DNA of 64,000 bases from Nostoc sp. TCL240-02 (GTDB taxonomy: Bacteria > Cyanobacteriota > Cyanobacteriia > Cyanobacteriales > Nostocaceae), in contig NZ_CP040094.1 of assembly GCF_013343235.1 (NCBI RefSeq), forward strand, positions 5,947,001-6,011,000, given 5' to 3'. Below the pieces are notes generated by a model. That model had not been told where the DNA came from. It saw nothing but the letters and a program-made list of their open reading frames with translations, and did no database searches. A program made the translations under genes and the position numbers. The stretch's first letter is position 1. The number at the start of each line of letters is the position of its first letter. Below, piece after piece: positions 46,557 through 56,333 of this stretch.

Positions 46557-47687
46557 ATGAGAATTGCCCTATTTACCGAAACCTTTTTACCCAAGGTTGA
46601 CGGCATTGTAACGCGCCTGCGCCATACTGTTGACCATCTACAGCGTAGTGGGAATCAAGTACTGGTAATTGCCCCTGATGGAGGCATTACTGAACACAAA
46701 GGCGCTAAAGTTTACGGCATTACTGGCTTTCCTTTGCCATTGTATCCAGAATTGAAAATGGCACTTCCCCGCCCAGCCATTGGGTACGCCTTAGAAGAGT
46801 TCAAGCCAGATGTGATTCATGTCGTAAATCCAGCCATTTTGGGTTTAGCTGGCATATTTTACAGCAAAATCCTCAAAATCCCCCTAGTAGCGTCTTACCA
46901 TACCCATTTACCCCAATATCTTCAACATTACGGCTTGGGGATGCTAGAAGGTTTTCTTTGGGAACTGTTGAAAGGCGGTCATAATCAAGCAGCTTTGAAT
47001 CTGTGTACCTCCACAGCAATGGTAGAGGAACTGACAGCACATGGGATTGAACGTGTAGATTTATGGCAGCGTGGGGTGGATACAGAATTTTTTCATCCCG
47101 ATTTAGCTAATGTAGAGATGCGATCGCGTTTATCACAAAATCATCCAGAAAGTCCATTACTACTTTACGTTGGGCGGCTTTCTGCCGAAAAAGAAATTGA
47201 GCGCATTAAACCCATTTTAGAAGCAATTCCCGAAGCGCGGTTAGCATTAGTTGGAGATGGGCCACACCGTCAAGCACTAGAAAAACACTTTGCTGGGACA
47301 AATACTTATTTTGTTGGGTATCTTATGGGGCAAGAATTAGGTTCTGCCTTTGCGAGTGCTGATGCCTTTATCTTCCCTTCTCGTACAGAAACATTAGGCT
47401 TAGTACTACTAGAAGCGATGGCTGCTGGTTGTCCCGTGGTAGCAGCCCGTTCGGGGGGAATTCCTGATATTGTGACAGATGGGGTCAATGGATATCTTTT
47501 TGAGCCAACAGAAGATGTTCAAGGAGCGATAGCTGCTACTGTTCACCTCTTAGAACAAAAAGAACAACGAGACATCATCCGTCAAAATGCTCGCCAGGAA
47601 GCAGAAAGTTGGGGTTGGGCAGCTGCCACTAGTCAGCTACAAGATTACTACCAAAAGATAATACTTTCTGAACAGTTGACAAAATAA
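46557..47687 (+). CDS. sqdX: Sulfoquinovosyltransferase
   Basis: The 376-residue GT4-family glycosyltransferase starts MRIALFTETFLPKVDGIVTR and has DVIHVVNPAILGLAG, VASYHTHLPQYLQHYG, WQRGVDTEFFHP, LLYVGRLSAEKEIERI and the nucleotide-sugar site SRTETLGLVLLEAMAAG. It transfers sulfoquinovose from the SqdB product to diacylglycerol, giving SQDG, a thylakoid lipid. The motif set and the sqdB neighbour make the assignment firm. The ATG overlaps a TTTTTTATGA run 7 bp after the end of the DUF4291 remnant. G-rich repeat DNA follows the stop. Confidence 0.94.
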   Translation: MRIALFTETFLPKVDGIVTRLRHTVDHLQRSGNQVLVIAPDGGITEHKGAKVYGITGFPLPLYPELKMALPRPAIGYALEEFKPDVIHVVNPAILGLAGIFYSKILKIPLVASYHTHLPQYLQHYGLGMLEGFLWELLKGGHNQAALNLCTSTAMVEELTAHGIERVDLWQRGVDTEFFHPDLANVEMRSRLSQNHPESPLLLYVGRLSAEKEIERIKPILEAIPEARLALVGDGPHRQALEKHFAGTNTYFVGYLMGQELGSAFASADAFIFPSRTETLGLVLLEAMAAGCPVVAARSGGIPDIVTDGVNGYLFEPTEDVQGAIAATVHLLEQKEQRDIIRQNARQEAESWGWAAATSQLQDYYQKIILSEQLTK

Positions 47688-47693
47688 GAGGTA

Positions 47694-47875
47694 GGGAGTT
47701 GGGAGATAAGGGAGGCAGGGGAAGCAGGGGGCAGGGAGGCAGGGGAGGCAGGGGGCAGGGGGCAGGGGGCAGGGGAGCAGGGGGGACAAGGGGGAATTTT
47801 GAACAATTAATTGAACAAGTCTCTCTCTTGTCTCCCCCCTTTTCCTTGTCTCTTCTTTATGCCCAATGCCCCATG
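47694..47875. repeat. G-rich dispersed repeat, copy 1 (upstream of cyaB1)
   Basis: Runs of GGCAGGGGG lead into GGGGGGACAAGGGGGAA, an AT core (TTTTGAACAATTAATTG), then GAACAAGTCTCTCTCTTGTC, TCCCCCCTTTTCC and CCCAATGCCCCATG. The ends are roughly complementary, so it can fold into a long hairpin. A near-identical element lies inverted downstream of cyaB1. Confidence 0.8.
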
Positions 47876-47983
47876 TCCAAAATCTAAAATCCCCATAACC
47901 GAAACAGACTCATGATACACGCCCATTTATTTATGGGGATTATTAATTTTGAATTTTGAATTTTTAATTCGGAGCGAAGCGAC

Positions 47984-50560
47984 GTGACACTCCCCAACCC
48001 TGGCAGCGTCTTGGCTACATTAACTGAACTGACTCAAGTTAATCGGACTCACGCCTTATTAGGTCGCGTAAAAGATTTATCTGTTAATGAATTTGTTTGC
48101 CTACTCGACTTCATAACTGCTGAGTTCCAGCAATTTCTTAGAGCTATTGAACTAATCAATAATGAAGCTCTAGAAACTATGTTAGAGAAGGTACTAGAAG
48201 CTATCACACTTAAAATAGGTCAAATCCTGCAAGCAGAACACACAGCCATTTTTTTAGTTGACCATGACAAAGGTCAACTATGGTCAAAAGTTCCTCAAGA
48301 TAATACCCAAAAATTCTTAGAAATTCGTACTCCTATGACTGTGGGTATTCCCGGTCATGTTGCCAGTACAGGTCAATATTTAAATATATCTGAAACTTAT
48401 ACTCATCCCTTATTTAGCCCAGAACTTGAAAAACAAATGGGCTACAAAATCCATAATATTTTATGTATGCCTGTTATCAGCAGCAAAAACCAAACTGTTG
48501 CGGTAGTTCAACTGGCTAATAAAACCGGGAATGTTCCGTTTAATCATGATGATGAAGAACGTTTTCGAGACTTTGCCGCTTCTATTGGTATTATTCTGGA
48601 AAGCTGCCAATCTTTTTATGTAGCTGCTCGGAATCAACGAGGCGCAACGGCTTTGTTAAGGGCAACTCAGACATTAGGGCAAAGTCTCGATTTAGAAGCA
48701 ACTTTGCAAATAGTCATGGAACAAGCTCGAATTTTAATGCAAGCAGACCGTAGCACGTTGTTTTTATATCGTAAAGAGATGAGCGAACTCTGGACAAAAG
48801 TTGCGGCGGCAGATGGCACAAACTTGCTAGAAATCCGTATTCCAGCTAACCGAGGCATTGCTGGCTATGTGGCTTCTACTGGTCAAGCCTTAAATATTTC
48901 CGATGCCTACAAAGACCCCCGCTTTGACCCAAGTACAGATAGAAAAACTGGTTATGTGACTCGCAATATTCTATGTTTACCAGTATTTAATTCTGCAAAT
49001 GAATTAATTGGCGTAACCCAATTAATTAATAAGCAACAAAACAGTTTTACTGCTTCTGATGAAGAGTTTATGCGGGCTTTTAATATTCAGGCAGGAATTG
49101 CCTTAGAAAATGCCCGTCTATTTGAAAATGTATTGTTAGAAAAACAGTATCAAAAAGACATTTTGCAAAGTCTGTCAGATGCGGTGATTTCTACAGATAT
49201 GGCAGGTCGAATTGTCACAATTAATGATGCAGCCCTGGAGTTATTGGGTTGTCCTGTAAAAAATACTAATACCAAAAGTAACAAGCTTTTGTGGGAACAA
49301 AATTTGATTGGTCGCTTAGTTTGGGAAGTTGTGCCGATTGAAAATCTCCAAATGCGACTCGAAGATAGTTTAAAAACTGGAGCTAAACATTATGTGCCAG
49401 AGCAAACTTTGATGGTGGGAATTTCTCTAGTTAATAATGCTGTTAACGGTAGCGGGGCGTTTAGCGCTCAGTACTCAATTTTAGCACTGTGCGATCGCAT
49501 TAATCCCGATGTGTTCATTCCCTGGAATCTACCCCTCACTCCCCAATCTGAGTTTTTTAGCGCTGATGAGGTGCAAATATTAGAGCGCAGTACGAATCTG
49601 ACTGTCAATCCCCTAACTAACCCAGAAGGAGGTGTCAGAGGTGGTTTGGTGGTATTGGAAGACATCAGTCAGGAAAAACGGATGAAAACTACCATGTCCC
49701 GCTACTTAACACCCCATGTAGCCGAACAAGTTATGGCTCTGGGGGAGGATGCTTTAATGGTAGGTGAGCGTAAGGAAGTAACCGTATTGTTTTCTGATAT
49801 CCGAGGCTACACAACACTTACAGAAAATCTTGGTGCAGCTGAAGTGGTATCCCTGCTCAATCAGTATTTTGAAACGATGGTAGAGGCAGTTTTTAACTAC
49901 GAAGGCACTCTCGATAAATTTATTGGTGATGCATTAATGGCGGTATTTGGTGCGCCGCTACCTCTAACAGAAAATCATGCTTGGAGGGCTGTACAGTCAG
50001 CGTTAGATATGCGACAACGCTTAGAAGAATTTAACCATCGGAGAATTATCCAGGCGCAGCCACAAATTCATATTGGCATCGGCATTAGTTCTGGAGAAGT
50101 AGTTTCGGGTAATATTGGTTCCCGCAAACGGATGGATTACACCGTAATTGGAGATGGCGTAAATTTAAGTTCGCGCTTAGAAGCGGTAACTAAGGAATAT
50201 GGTTGTGATATTATCTTAAGCGAATTTACTTATCAGCTTTGCAGCGATCGCATTTGGGTGCGCCAGTTAGATAAAATCCGAGTCAAAGGAAAACACCAGG
50301 CTGTAAATATATACCAGTTAATTGGCGATCGCAACACCCCTCTAGATGCCAATACCCAAGAGTTTTTGTATCACTATCATACTGGACGCGCTGCTTATTT
50401 ATCGCGCAACTTCTCACAAGCGATCGCTTGTTTTAAAGCCGCCAAATACATCCAACCCAAAGACCAAGGTGTTGATATTCACCTAGAACGTGCGCGTAAT
50501 TATTTACAAAATCCGCCCCCAGTGTCATGGGATGGTATTTGGACAATGCTTACTAAGTAG
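47984..50560 (+). CDS. cyaB1: Adenylate cyclase CyaB1-type (GAF-GAF-PAS-CHD-TPR)
   Basis: The 858-residue protein has two GAF domains (about 55-205 and 225-385), each with the NKFDE cyclic-nucleotide motif (NKTGNVPFNHDDE, NKQQNSFTASDE). A PAS domain follows (about 395-560). The class III catalytic domain (about 590-770) has metal ligands Asp605 and Asp649, with Lys645 (TLDKFIGD) and Thr720 (DYTVIGDG) choosing ATP. A short TPR-like tail ends it. Anabaena CyaB1 has 859 residues and, as I recall, the same residues at 606, 646, 650 and 721, so orthology is likely. It is a cAMP-activated adenylate cyclase. The start is GTG, with GGAGCGAA just upstream. It lies between inverted G-rich repeats. Confidence 0.92.
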   Translation: MTLPNPGSVLATLTELTQVNRTHALLGRVKDLSVNEFVCLLDFITAEFQQFLRAIELINNEALETMLEKVLEAITLKIGQILQAEHTAIFLVDHDKGQLWSKVPQDNTQKFLEIRTPMTVGIPGHVASTGQYLNISETYTHPLFSPELEKQMGYKIHNILCMPVISSKNQTVAVVQLANKTGNVPFNHDDEERFRDFAASIGIILESCQSFYVAARNQRGATALLRATQTLGQSLDLEATLQIVMEQARILMQADRSTLFLYRKEMSELWTKVAAADGTNLLEIRIPANRGIAGYVASTGQALNISDAYKDPRFDPSTDRKTGYVTRNILCLPVFNSANELIGVTQLINKQQNSFTASDEEFMRAFNIQAGIALENARLFENVLLEKQYQKDILQSLSDAVISTDMAGRIVTINDAALELLGCPVKNTNTKSNKLLWEQNLIGRLVWEVVPIENLQMRLEDSLKTGAKHYVPEQTLMVGISLVNNAVNGSGAFSAQYSILALCDRINPDVFIPWNLPLTPQSEFFSADEVQILERSTNLTVNPLTNPEGGVRGGLVVLEDISQEKRMKTTMSRYLTPHVAEQVMALGEDALMVGERKEVTVLFSDIRGYTTLTENLGAAEVVSLLNQYFETMVEAVFNYEGTLDKFIGDALMAVFGAPLPLTENHAWRAVQSALDMRQRLEEFNHRRIIQAQPQIHIGIGISSGEVVSGNIGSRKRMDYTVIGDGVNLSSRLEAVTKEYGCDIILSEFTYQLCSDRIWVRQLDKIRVKGKHQAVNIYQLIGDRNTPLDANTQEFLYHYHTGRAAYLSRNFSQAIACFKAAKYIQPKDQGVDIHLERARNYLQNPPPVSWDGIWTMLTK

Positions 50561-50565
50561 TCATT

Positions 50566-50715
50566 GGGCAGGGGAGCAGGGGGCATGGGGCATTGGTCAT
50601 GAAGAAGAGACAAGGGAGACAAGGAAGAAGGGGGAGACAAGAGAGAGACTTGTTCAATAATTCCCCCTTGTCCCCCTTGTCCCCCTTGTCTCCCCTGCTC
50701 CCCTTGCCCCCGCCT
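50566..50715. repeat. G-rich dispersed repeat, copy 2 (inverted, downstream of cyaB1)
   Basis: The complement reads GGGGAGCAGGGGAGACAAGG...GACAAGGGGGAATTATTGAA, then CAAGTCTCTCTCTTGTCTCC and CCAATGCCCCATG. It matches copy 1 (47694-47875) over most of its length but points the other way. It overlaps nothing coding except the spacer before the small gene at 50718. Confidence 0.8.
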
Positions 50716-50717
50716 CC

Positions 50718-50993
50718 TCAACCTTGAGCCTCCCCCTGGTCATCCTGAAACGGATCTTCACCAATTCGCAGTTCTTTCTTTGAGTGTTTCAACTGTTTCC
50801 ATAGATCCTTTATTTGTTTGTAAGCTTCACCTGGAGGCAGCTTACCACCTGTTTCTAAGTTGCAAATGTAGCTTACTCGTTGGGCAAATTCCTGTAGATT
50901 CGCATTAAAAACCAGGTTTTCTGGCTTTACCTGTCCGTAGTAGCGACCACGAGGGTAGAGAAAATCATCCTTATTCACTATTTTGTTCTCCAT
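50718..50993 (-). CDS. Conserved cyanobacterial small protein (DUF7219-like)
   Basis: The 91-residue acidic and helical protein contains KDDFLYPRGRYYGQVKPENL, FNANLQEFAQRVSYICNLET and GKLPPGEAYKQIKDLWKQLK. I recognise this as a small family restricted mainly to cyanobacteria, catalogued I think as DUF7219, with no known function. No membrane segment or metal motif is seen. Its last codons (QGEAQG) run into the repeat at 50566-50715. Its start lies at the left edge of a 700-bp gene-free region. Confidence 0.75.
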   Translation of the reverse strand: MENKIVNKDDFLYPRGRYYGQVKPENLVFNANLQEFAQRVSYICNLETGGKLPPGEAYKQIKDLWKQLKHSKKELRIGEDPFQDDQGEAQG

Positions 50994-51698
50994 TTATGAA
51001 TTCACCTTCTATATTGAATGTCTGAAGCGAAATCACTAGCTACCTACCTTAATCTTTACTTTCGTCAGACTGAGGAAAACCAAACCATCCAACTCTTTTT
51101 CCAATTGGTTATGCAGGAATTACTTGATTCAGATTATGAGACTAGAGGATAAAGCTTGAAATGCTTTTGTTTGTTGTAAATGTTACAGAAAAATGTCTGT
51201 TAAAGTAACTGCTGCTAAAGTAACTAGAGAGAATATTTGATTTTCCTCCCGGTCGTCAATTGATCTCATCTTAATTTATGAAGTTCAAATTGTAATTAAC
51301 TTCAGTCCAAACCCTGAATTAAAAACTATTAAAACGTATAAGTATATCTCACCAAAGCAGTTTTGCAAAAATAGTTACTTTTTAAGTAGTAAGAATACTG
51401 ACAAAAGAATACTAAAACCAGAGTCACTTGTCCTCTGTTAAAAGTTAGAGATTCAATTGTTAATATTTAGCAACTGGCTAATGAGGGCATTGAGCATTGA
51501 CAAAGATACATAGGGGCGGGGTGTTGCTCTTGCTGAGGGCAAAATTCCCCCTTGTTTACTCATACTTTTCTGCTCAATTCTCCGCGTCCTTACATCCTGT
51601 TCAAAAATCACCGATGGCTAATAGTTAATAACTAAAGATAAAATGGTTAAGCCCGAAAGGACAAAAATCGTCCATCGCCTAGAACTTTAACTGCCACC
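50994..51698. other. 705-bp intergenic region
   Basis: This lies between the divergent DUF7219-like gene and purC. It is AT-rich with no clear operator or RNA gene. A weak hairpin-like CCGAAAGGACAAAAATCGTCC precedes purC. An open fragment at 51017-51150 resembles no family. Confidence 0.45.
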
Positions 51699-52436
51699 AT
51701 GTCTGTGAATTCCAAGTTATACGAAGGCAAAGCAAAAATTCTCTATACAACGGACGATCCGGAAGTCTTGTTGGCTGATTTTAAGGACGATGCCACGGCG
51801 TTTAACGCCCAAAAACGTGGCAGTATCCAAGGAAAAGGAAAAATAAATTGTAGCATTTCCAGCCAGCTTTTTAAACAGTTAGAGGCTTATGGTATAAAGA
51901 CTCACTTTATCGACAGCCCTACCCCGAATCAGATGCTGGTGAAGGCAGTAAAAATTTTACCCTTAGAAGTAGTGATCAGAAATATTGCAGCTGGCAGTCT
52001 GTGTCAACAAACAGGCTTGCCAGTGGGTACAATTCTGAAACAGCCTTTGGTTGAGTTTTATTACAAAAACGATCAGTTAGGAGATCCTTTGCTTACACGC
52101 GATCGCCTTTACCTGCTAGAACTAGCTACTGCGGAACAAGTAGATGCAATTACACATCTAGCATTGCAAATCAATGAATTTCTCAATAAATTTTGGCAGC
52201 AATGCGGCATTACCCTAGTAGACTTCAAGCTAGAGTTTGGTTTGGACTCACAACAGCAGTTGCTCTTGGCAGACGAAATTAGCCCCGACACCTGCCGTTT
52301 GTGGGATACCACAGAAGAGGACTCAAATCGCCGGGTAATGGACAAAGACCGTTTTCGCCGAGACTTAGGAAATGTAGAGGATGCTTACCAGGAGGTTTTA
52401 CAAAGAGTGCTAAAAGCAGTAGAAACTACAACTTAA
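51699..52436 (+). CDS. purC: SAICAR synthetase
   Basis: The 245-residue protein shows YEGKAKILYTTDDPEVLLAD, FNAQKRGSIQGKGKINCSIS, LPLEVVIRNIAAGSLCQQTG, DFKLEFGLDSQQQLLLADEI and SPDTCRLWD, all PurC hallmarks. It joins CAIR and aspartate with ATP in purine synthesis. Length is typical for the short bacterial form. No other purine gene is adjacent. ATG 51699 begins the standard N-terminus. Confidence 0.96.
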   Translation: MSVNSKLYEGKAKILYTTDDPEVLLADFKDDATAFNAQKRGSIQGKGKINCSISSQLFKQLEAYGIKTHFIDSPTPNQMLVKAVKILPLEVVIRNIAAGSLCQQTGLPVGTILKQPLVEFYYKNDQLGDPLLTRDRLYLLELATAEQVDAITHLALQINEFLNKFWQQCGITLVDFKLEFGLDSQQQLLLADEISPDTCRLWDTTEEDSNRRVMDKDRFRRDLGNVEDAYQEVLQRVLKAVETTT

Positions 52437-52612
52437 ACAGGTAAAAACCAAAAGGTCAGAAGGAATTATATTTAACTTTTGCCTTTTGCCTTTTGCCTTG
52501 TAAAGTAAAAAAGCAAAAGAAAAAAATTATATTTTGAATTTTACCTTTGGCTTGAGGGCATTATTGCCTTGTCATGGTGTGTGTGTGGTCGTGAAGAGGA
52601 ATCATAAGTAAA

Positions 52613-55171
52613 ATGCGTTTATCTCCCGTATTGCTGGCAGCAATAGCAATTACAGTCCCTTTGGGCGGCTCATTGAGTGCCAAGGCAGAAACCGCCAAAA
52701 CTTCAAAACAGACAACAGAAGTTTTGACACTAGAAACAAATCAGCAGCCAGAAAAGGACACTAGTCAGCTTGACTCTAGTAAAAATCTCAAATCTCGATC
52801 CAATCTCACAGGCATTATTATAAAGGAACAGAAATCTCGTATTGTCGCAGTTTACACTGCTAATCCAGCAGCGATGCCTGCGGCGGTCACTGAGCGCAGC
52901 CGAAGTGCGGGCGGCCATGCCTACGCGACACCAGGGGTAATAGTGCCAACCTCCACAACGCCAAAAACTGCACAACAAACCCCTCAAATCAATCCCAGCC
53001 CAACTCAACAGCCCTCTCCAGCCCCGGACATTCCACCGCCAGAAATTCAACAACCAACGTCTTCCCCAACTCCTGAGACAACTCCAGTCCCAGAGAATGT
53101 CAATCCACCGACAACAGAACCTTTATTACCTACAACTCCAGAACCATCTAGCGCTCCAGACGTTCCATTTCCAGATGGTCAACAACGAACACCTGCTCCA
53201 AGACCAGGTGCTACACCCAGTCCGCAGAATGTTAACCCGCCGACAACTCCAGAAAGTACTCAACCCAACACAGCCCCGGAAGCCAATGACCCCCGCGTAC
53301 TGGTGTCGGAAGTACTCATTAGATCACAGTCTGGGCAACTATCACCAGAACTGGAAGAACAAGTTTACAGGGTAATTCGTACCCAACCAGGACGAACAAC
53401 AACTCGCAGTCAACTGCAAGAAGATATTAACGCCATCTTTGGTACTGGCTTCTTCTCCAACGTCCAAGCATCACCAGAAGATACCCCCTTGGGAGTGCGG
53501 GTGAGCTTTGTTGTACAGCCTAACCCCGTCCTGAGCAAAGTAGAAGTGCAAGCCAATCCTGGCACTGGTGTTCCCTCTGTACTCCCACCTACTACTGTGG
53601 ATGAAGTATTTAAGGAGCAGTATGGCAAAATCCTCAACTTGCGTGACTTGCAAGAAGGCATCAAGCAGTTAAACAAGCGGTATCAAGACCAAGGTTATGT
53701 TCTAGCCAATGTCATTGGAGCGCCCCAAGTCTCTGAAAACGGAGTTGTTACCTTACAAGTAGCAGAAGGTGTAGTAGAAAATATTAGAGTCCGGTTCCGC
53801 AACAAAGATGGTCAAGAGACAGACGAGAAGGGACAACCAATTCGCGGACGGACACAAGATTACATCATTACCCGAGAATTGGAGTTGAAGCCAGGGCAAA
53901 CATTCAACCGCAACACGGTGCAAAAAGACCTACAGCGCGTGTATGGACTAGGGCTCTTTGAAGATGTGAATGTCTCCCTAGACCCTGGTACTGACCCCAG
54001 CAAGGTGGATGTAGTCGTGAATGTAGCCGAACGTAGCAGTGGTTCTATTGCGGCTGGGGCAGGGATTAGTTCTGCTAGCGGACTTTTTGGAACAGTTAGC
54101 TATCAACAGCAAAACCTGAACGGTAGAAACCAAAAACTGGGTGCAGAAGTGCAGGTGGGAGAACGGGAATTGTTATTTGATGTGCGGTATACAGACCCTT
54201 GGATTGCGGGAGATCCTTACCGGACTTCCTACACAACCAATCTTTTTCGCCGCAGTTCCATTTCATTGATTTTTGATGGCAAAGATGAAGATATTAGGAC
54301 TTTTGACCCAAATAATCCTAGTAATACGGATGCTCAGGATCGCCCCCGCATTCTCCGTCTAGGTGGTGGTGTCACCTTTACCCGTCCTCTTTCCAGCAAT
54401 CCTTACAAAACTTCCGTTTGGACTGCTTCAGCAGGTTTACAGTATCAACGAGTTTCCGCCCGTGATGCCGATGGCAATCTCAGAAAAACAGGAGCGGTAT
54501 TCAATGATAATGGAGTGCCCCTCGACGAGAATGGAAACCCCACCGCCAATGGTCAACCACTAGAAATTCCACTTACCCTATCTCCGGGAGGTGAAGACGA
54601 TTTACTACTGCTGCAACTAGGGGCACAGCGGGATCTCCGTAATAACCCATTGCAACCCACTAGCGGTTCTTATCTTCGCTTCGGGGTTGATCAGTCGGTT
54701 CCCATCGGACTAGGAAACATTCTCCTCACCAGATTGCGGGGTAGCTACAGCCAATATTTACCCATTAAGCTGATTAACCTTACCAAGGGGGCGCAAACCT
54801 TAGCATTTAACCTGCAAGCAGGAACCATCCTTGGTGACTTGCCTCCCTACGAAGCGTTTACTCTTGGAGGTAGCAACTCCGTCCGGGGTTACGAAGAAGG
54901 AGCATTAGGTAGTGGACGCTCTTACGTGCAAGCATCAGTTGAATATCGGTTCCCAGTTTTTTCAGTAGTCAGTGGCGCACTATTTTTTGATCTCGGCAGC
55001 GATCTGGGAACTAGCACCAGGGCGGCTGAAGTATTGAACAAAAATGGTAGTGGCTACGGTTATGGTCTTGGCGTTCGCGTCCAGTCTCCACTGGGGCCAA
55101 TTCGTATTGACTACGGTATCAACGATGACGGAGATAGTCGGATTAATTTCGGTATTGGCGAAAGGTTCTAG
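52613..55171 (+). CDS. bamA: Outer-membrane assembly protein Omp85/BamA
   Basis: The 852-residue precursor starts with a signal peptide (MRLSPVLLAAIAITVPLGG...SAKA). A long Pro/Thr/Gln-rich linker (about 85-220) follows, then POTRA domains (about 225-475; VLVSEVLIRSQSGQLSPELE, LQEDINAIFGTGFFSNVQ, LNKRYQDQGYVLANV, LQRVYGLGLFEDVNV). The C-terminal 16-strand barrel (about 480-852) has GGSNSVRGYEEGALGSG (the loop-6 VRGY motif) and ends INFGIGERF with the required terminal Phe. It inserts beta-barrel proteins into the outer membrane. It heads the lpxC-fabZ-lpxA-lpxB cluster. A repeat-derived segment occurs in the linker. Confidence 0.93.
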   Translation: MRLSPVLLAAIAITVPLGGSLSAKAETAKTSKQTTEVLTLETNQQPEKDTSQLDSSKNLKSRSNLTGIIIKEQKSRIVAVYTANPAAMPAAVTERSRSAGGHAYATPGVIVPTSTTPKTAQQTPQINPSPTQQPSPAPDIPPPEIQQPTSSPTPETTPVPENVNPPTTEPLLPTTPEPSSAPDVPFPDGQQRTPAPRPGATPSPQNVNPPTTPESTQPNTAPEANDPRVLVSEVLIRSQSGQLSPELEEQVYRVIRTQPGRTTTRSQLQEDINAIFGTGFFSNVQASPEDTPLGVRVSFVVQPNPVLSKVEVQANPGTGVPSVLPPTTVDEVFKEQYGKILNLRDLQEGIKQLNKRYQDQGYVLANVIGAPQVSENGVVTLQVAEGVVENIRVRFRNKDGQETDEKGQPIRGRTQDYIITRELELKPGQTFNRNTVQKDLQRVYGLGLFEDVNVSLDPGTDPSKVDVVVNVAERSSGSIAAGAGISSASGLFGTVSYQQQNLNGRNQKLGAEVQVGERELLFDVRYTDPWIAGDPYRTSYTTNLFRRSSISLIFDGKDEDIRTFDPNNPSNTDAQDRPRILRLGGGVTFTRPLSSNPYKTSVWTASAGLQYQRVSARDADGNLRKTGAVFNDNGVPLDENGNPTANGQPLEIPLTLSPGGEDDLLLLQLGAQRDLRNNPLQPTSGSYLRFGVDQSVPIGLGNILLTRLRGSYSQYLPIKLINLTKGAQTLAFNLQAGTILGDLPPYEAFTLGGSNSVRGYEEGALGSGRSYVQASVEYRFPVFSVVSGALFFDLGSDLGTSTRAAEVLNKNGSGYGYGLGVRVQSPLGPIRIDYGINDDGDSRINFGIGERF
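52866..52940 (+). repeat. Dispersed repeat inside the Omp85 coding sequence
   Basis: GCGATGCCTGCGGCGGTCAC followed by TGAGCGCAGCCGAAGTGCG and GGCCATGCCTACGCGACACC is a Nostoc spacer repeat; the CTGAGCGNAGNCGAAG core also occurs at about 9203 and, in complement, at 56208-56230. Here it stays in frame and encodes about 25 residues (AAMPAAVTERSRSAGGHAYA) in the Pro-rich linker. Confidence 0.75.
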
Positions 55172-55232
55172 TTTGTCATTAGTTCAGTTGTCATTGGTCA
55201 TTAGTGAATCACAAAGGACAAATGACAATTAG
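55172..55232. repeat. STRR-type repeat between omp85 and lpxC
   Basis: GTCATTAGT and GTCATTGGTCATTAGT heptamers are followed by CAAAGGACAAATGACAA, matching the units at 5431-5503 and 6241-6292. Confidence 0.75.
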
Positions 55233-55362
55233 CTTGCTAATTTTGACATTTACCTCAATACTGTTCCGATAAAGGGATTAATGACTTTTATAGGGGAATA
55301 TCAGGGACTTTACCAAAACAGATGATGAACAATACTAAACAAAATATATTGACTTTTCGGCT

Positions 55363-56235
55363 ATGCAACAGCACACTCTAGCAGCCGAAATCACCCAAGT
55401 AGGGGTGGGATTGCATAGCGGTGTGAATACCCAGGTGCGGATACTACCAGCTGAAACGGGAAGTGGACGCTACTTTGTGCGGGTGGATTTACCGGATTTG
55501 CCGATTATTCCAGCCCAAGTTGCGGCAGTTAGTCACACTGTTCTCTCAACTCAGTTGGGAAAAGGTGAGGTATATGTTCGCACAGTAGAACATTTGTTGG
55601 CAGCACTTTCGGGTATGGGTGTGGATAATGCTCGGATTGAAATTGATGGGCCAGAAGTCCCGCTTTTGGATGGTTCCGCAAGTGTGTGGACAGCTAACAT
55701 TGCCCAAGTTGGCTTATTGTCACAACCCGTTAACAACCAATTTCCCTTGACTGTTACAGAACCAATATGGGTATATCAAGGAGATGCGTTTGTATGTGCC
55801 CTTCCAGCACCAGAAACTCGTTTTAGTTACGGTGTTGATTTTGACCTGCCCGCCATTGGTAATCAATGGTATAGTTGGTCACTAACTACTGAACTAGAAA
55901 AAGCTTCTGCTAGCTTTGCTGCCGAAATTGCTCCTGCCCGTACTTTTGGGTTACTGCATCAAATTGAACACTTACAAAAAACTGGGTTAATTAAAGGTGG
56001 TAGTTTGGATAATGCACTTGTTTGCGGGCCAGAAGGGTGGCTAAATCCCCCATTGAGATTCGCAAATGAACCAGTCCGTCATAAAATCTTGGATTTAGTA
56101 GGAGATTTGAGTTTACTAGGAGCTTTTCCTCGGGCTCATTTCTTAGCGTATAAAGCCAGCCATAATTTACACATTCAACTGGCTCAGAAAATTTTAGATT
56201 TTGGACTTCGACTTCGCTCAGTCGAACGATTTTAG
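55363..56235 (+). CDS. lpxC: UDP-3-O-acyl-N-acetylglucosamine deacetylase
   Basis: The 290-residue protein has the LpxC zinc sites [16 protein letters not shown] (His) and [17 protein letters not shown] (HKxxD), plus VGLHSGV near the start, EVPLLDGSA, and ARTFGLL before [13 protein letters not shown]. It performs the committed step of lipid A synthesis. It lies 190 bp after omp85 and just before fabZ in the conserved cluster. Its last residues ([10 protein letters not shown]) are written by a repeat (TTCGACTTCGCTCAGTCGAA), so the natural C-terminus has been replaced. Confidence 0.95.
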   Translation: MQQHTLAAEITQVGVGLHSGVNTQVRILPAETGSGRYFVRVDLPDLPIIPAQVAAVSHTVLSTQLGKGEVYVRTVEHLLAALSGMGVDNARIEIDGPEVPLLDGSASVWTANIAQVGLLSQPVNNQFPLTVTEPIWVYQGDAFVCALPAPETRFSYGVDFDLPAIGNQWYSWSLTTELEKASASFAAEIAPARTFGLLHQIEHLQKTGLIKGGSLDNALVCGPEGWLNPPLRFANEPVRHKILDLVGDLSLLGAFPRAHFLAYKASHNLHIQLAQKILDFGLRLRSVERF

Positions 56236-56333
56236 ACTTTGAATTTGGTCTAAAGCTTAAAATCCAGGATTATTAAGGTTTCGATCTGCGCTTGGCTGCT
56301 AAACTTTCAGATGAAAAATTAACCACACGACCA

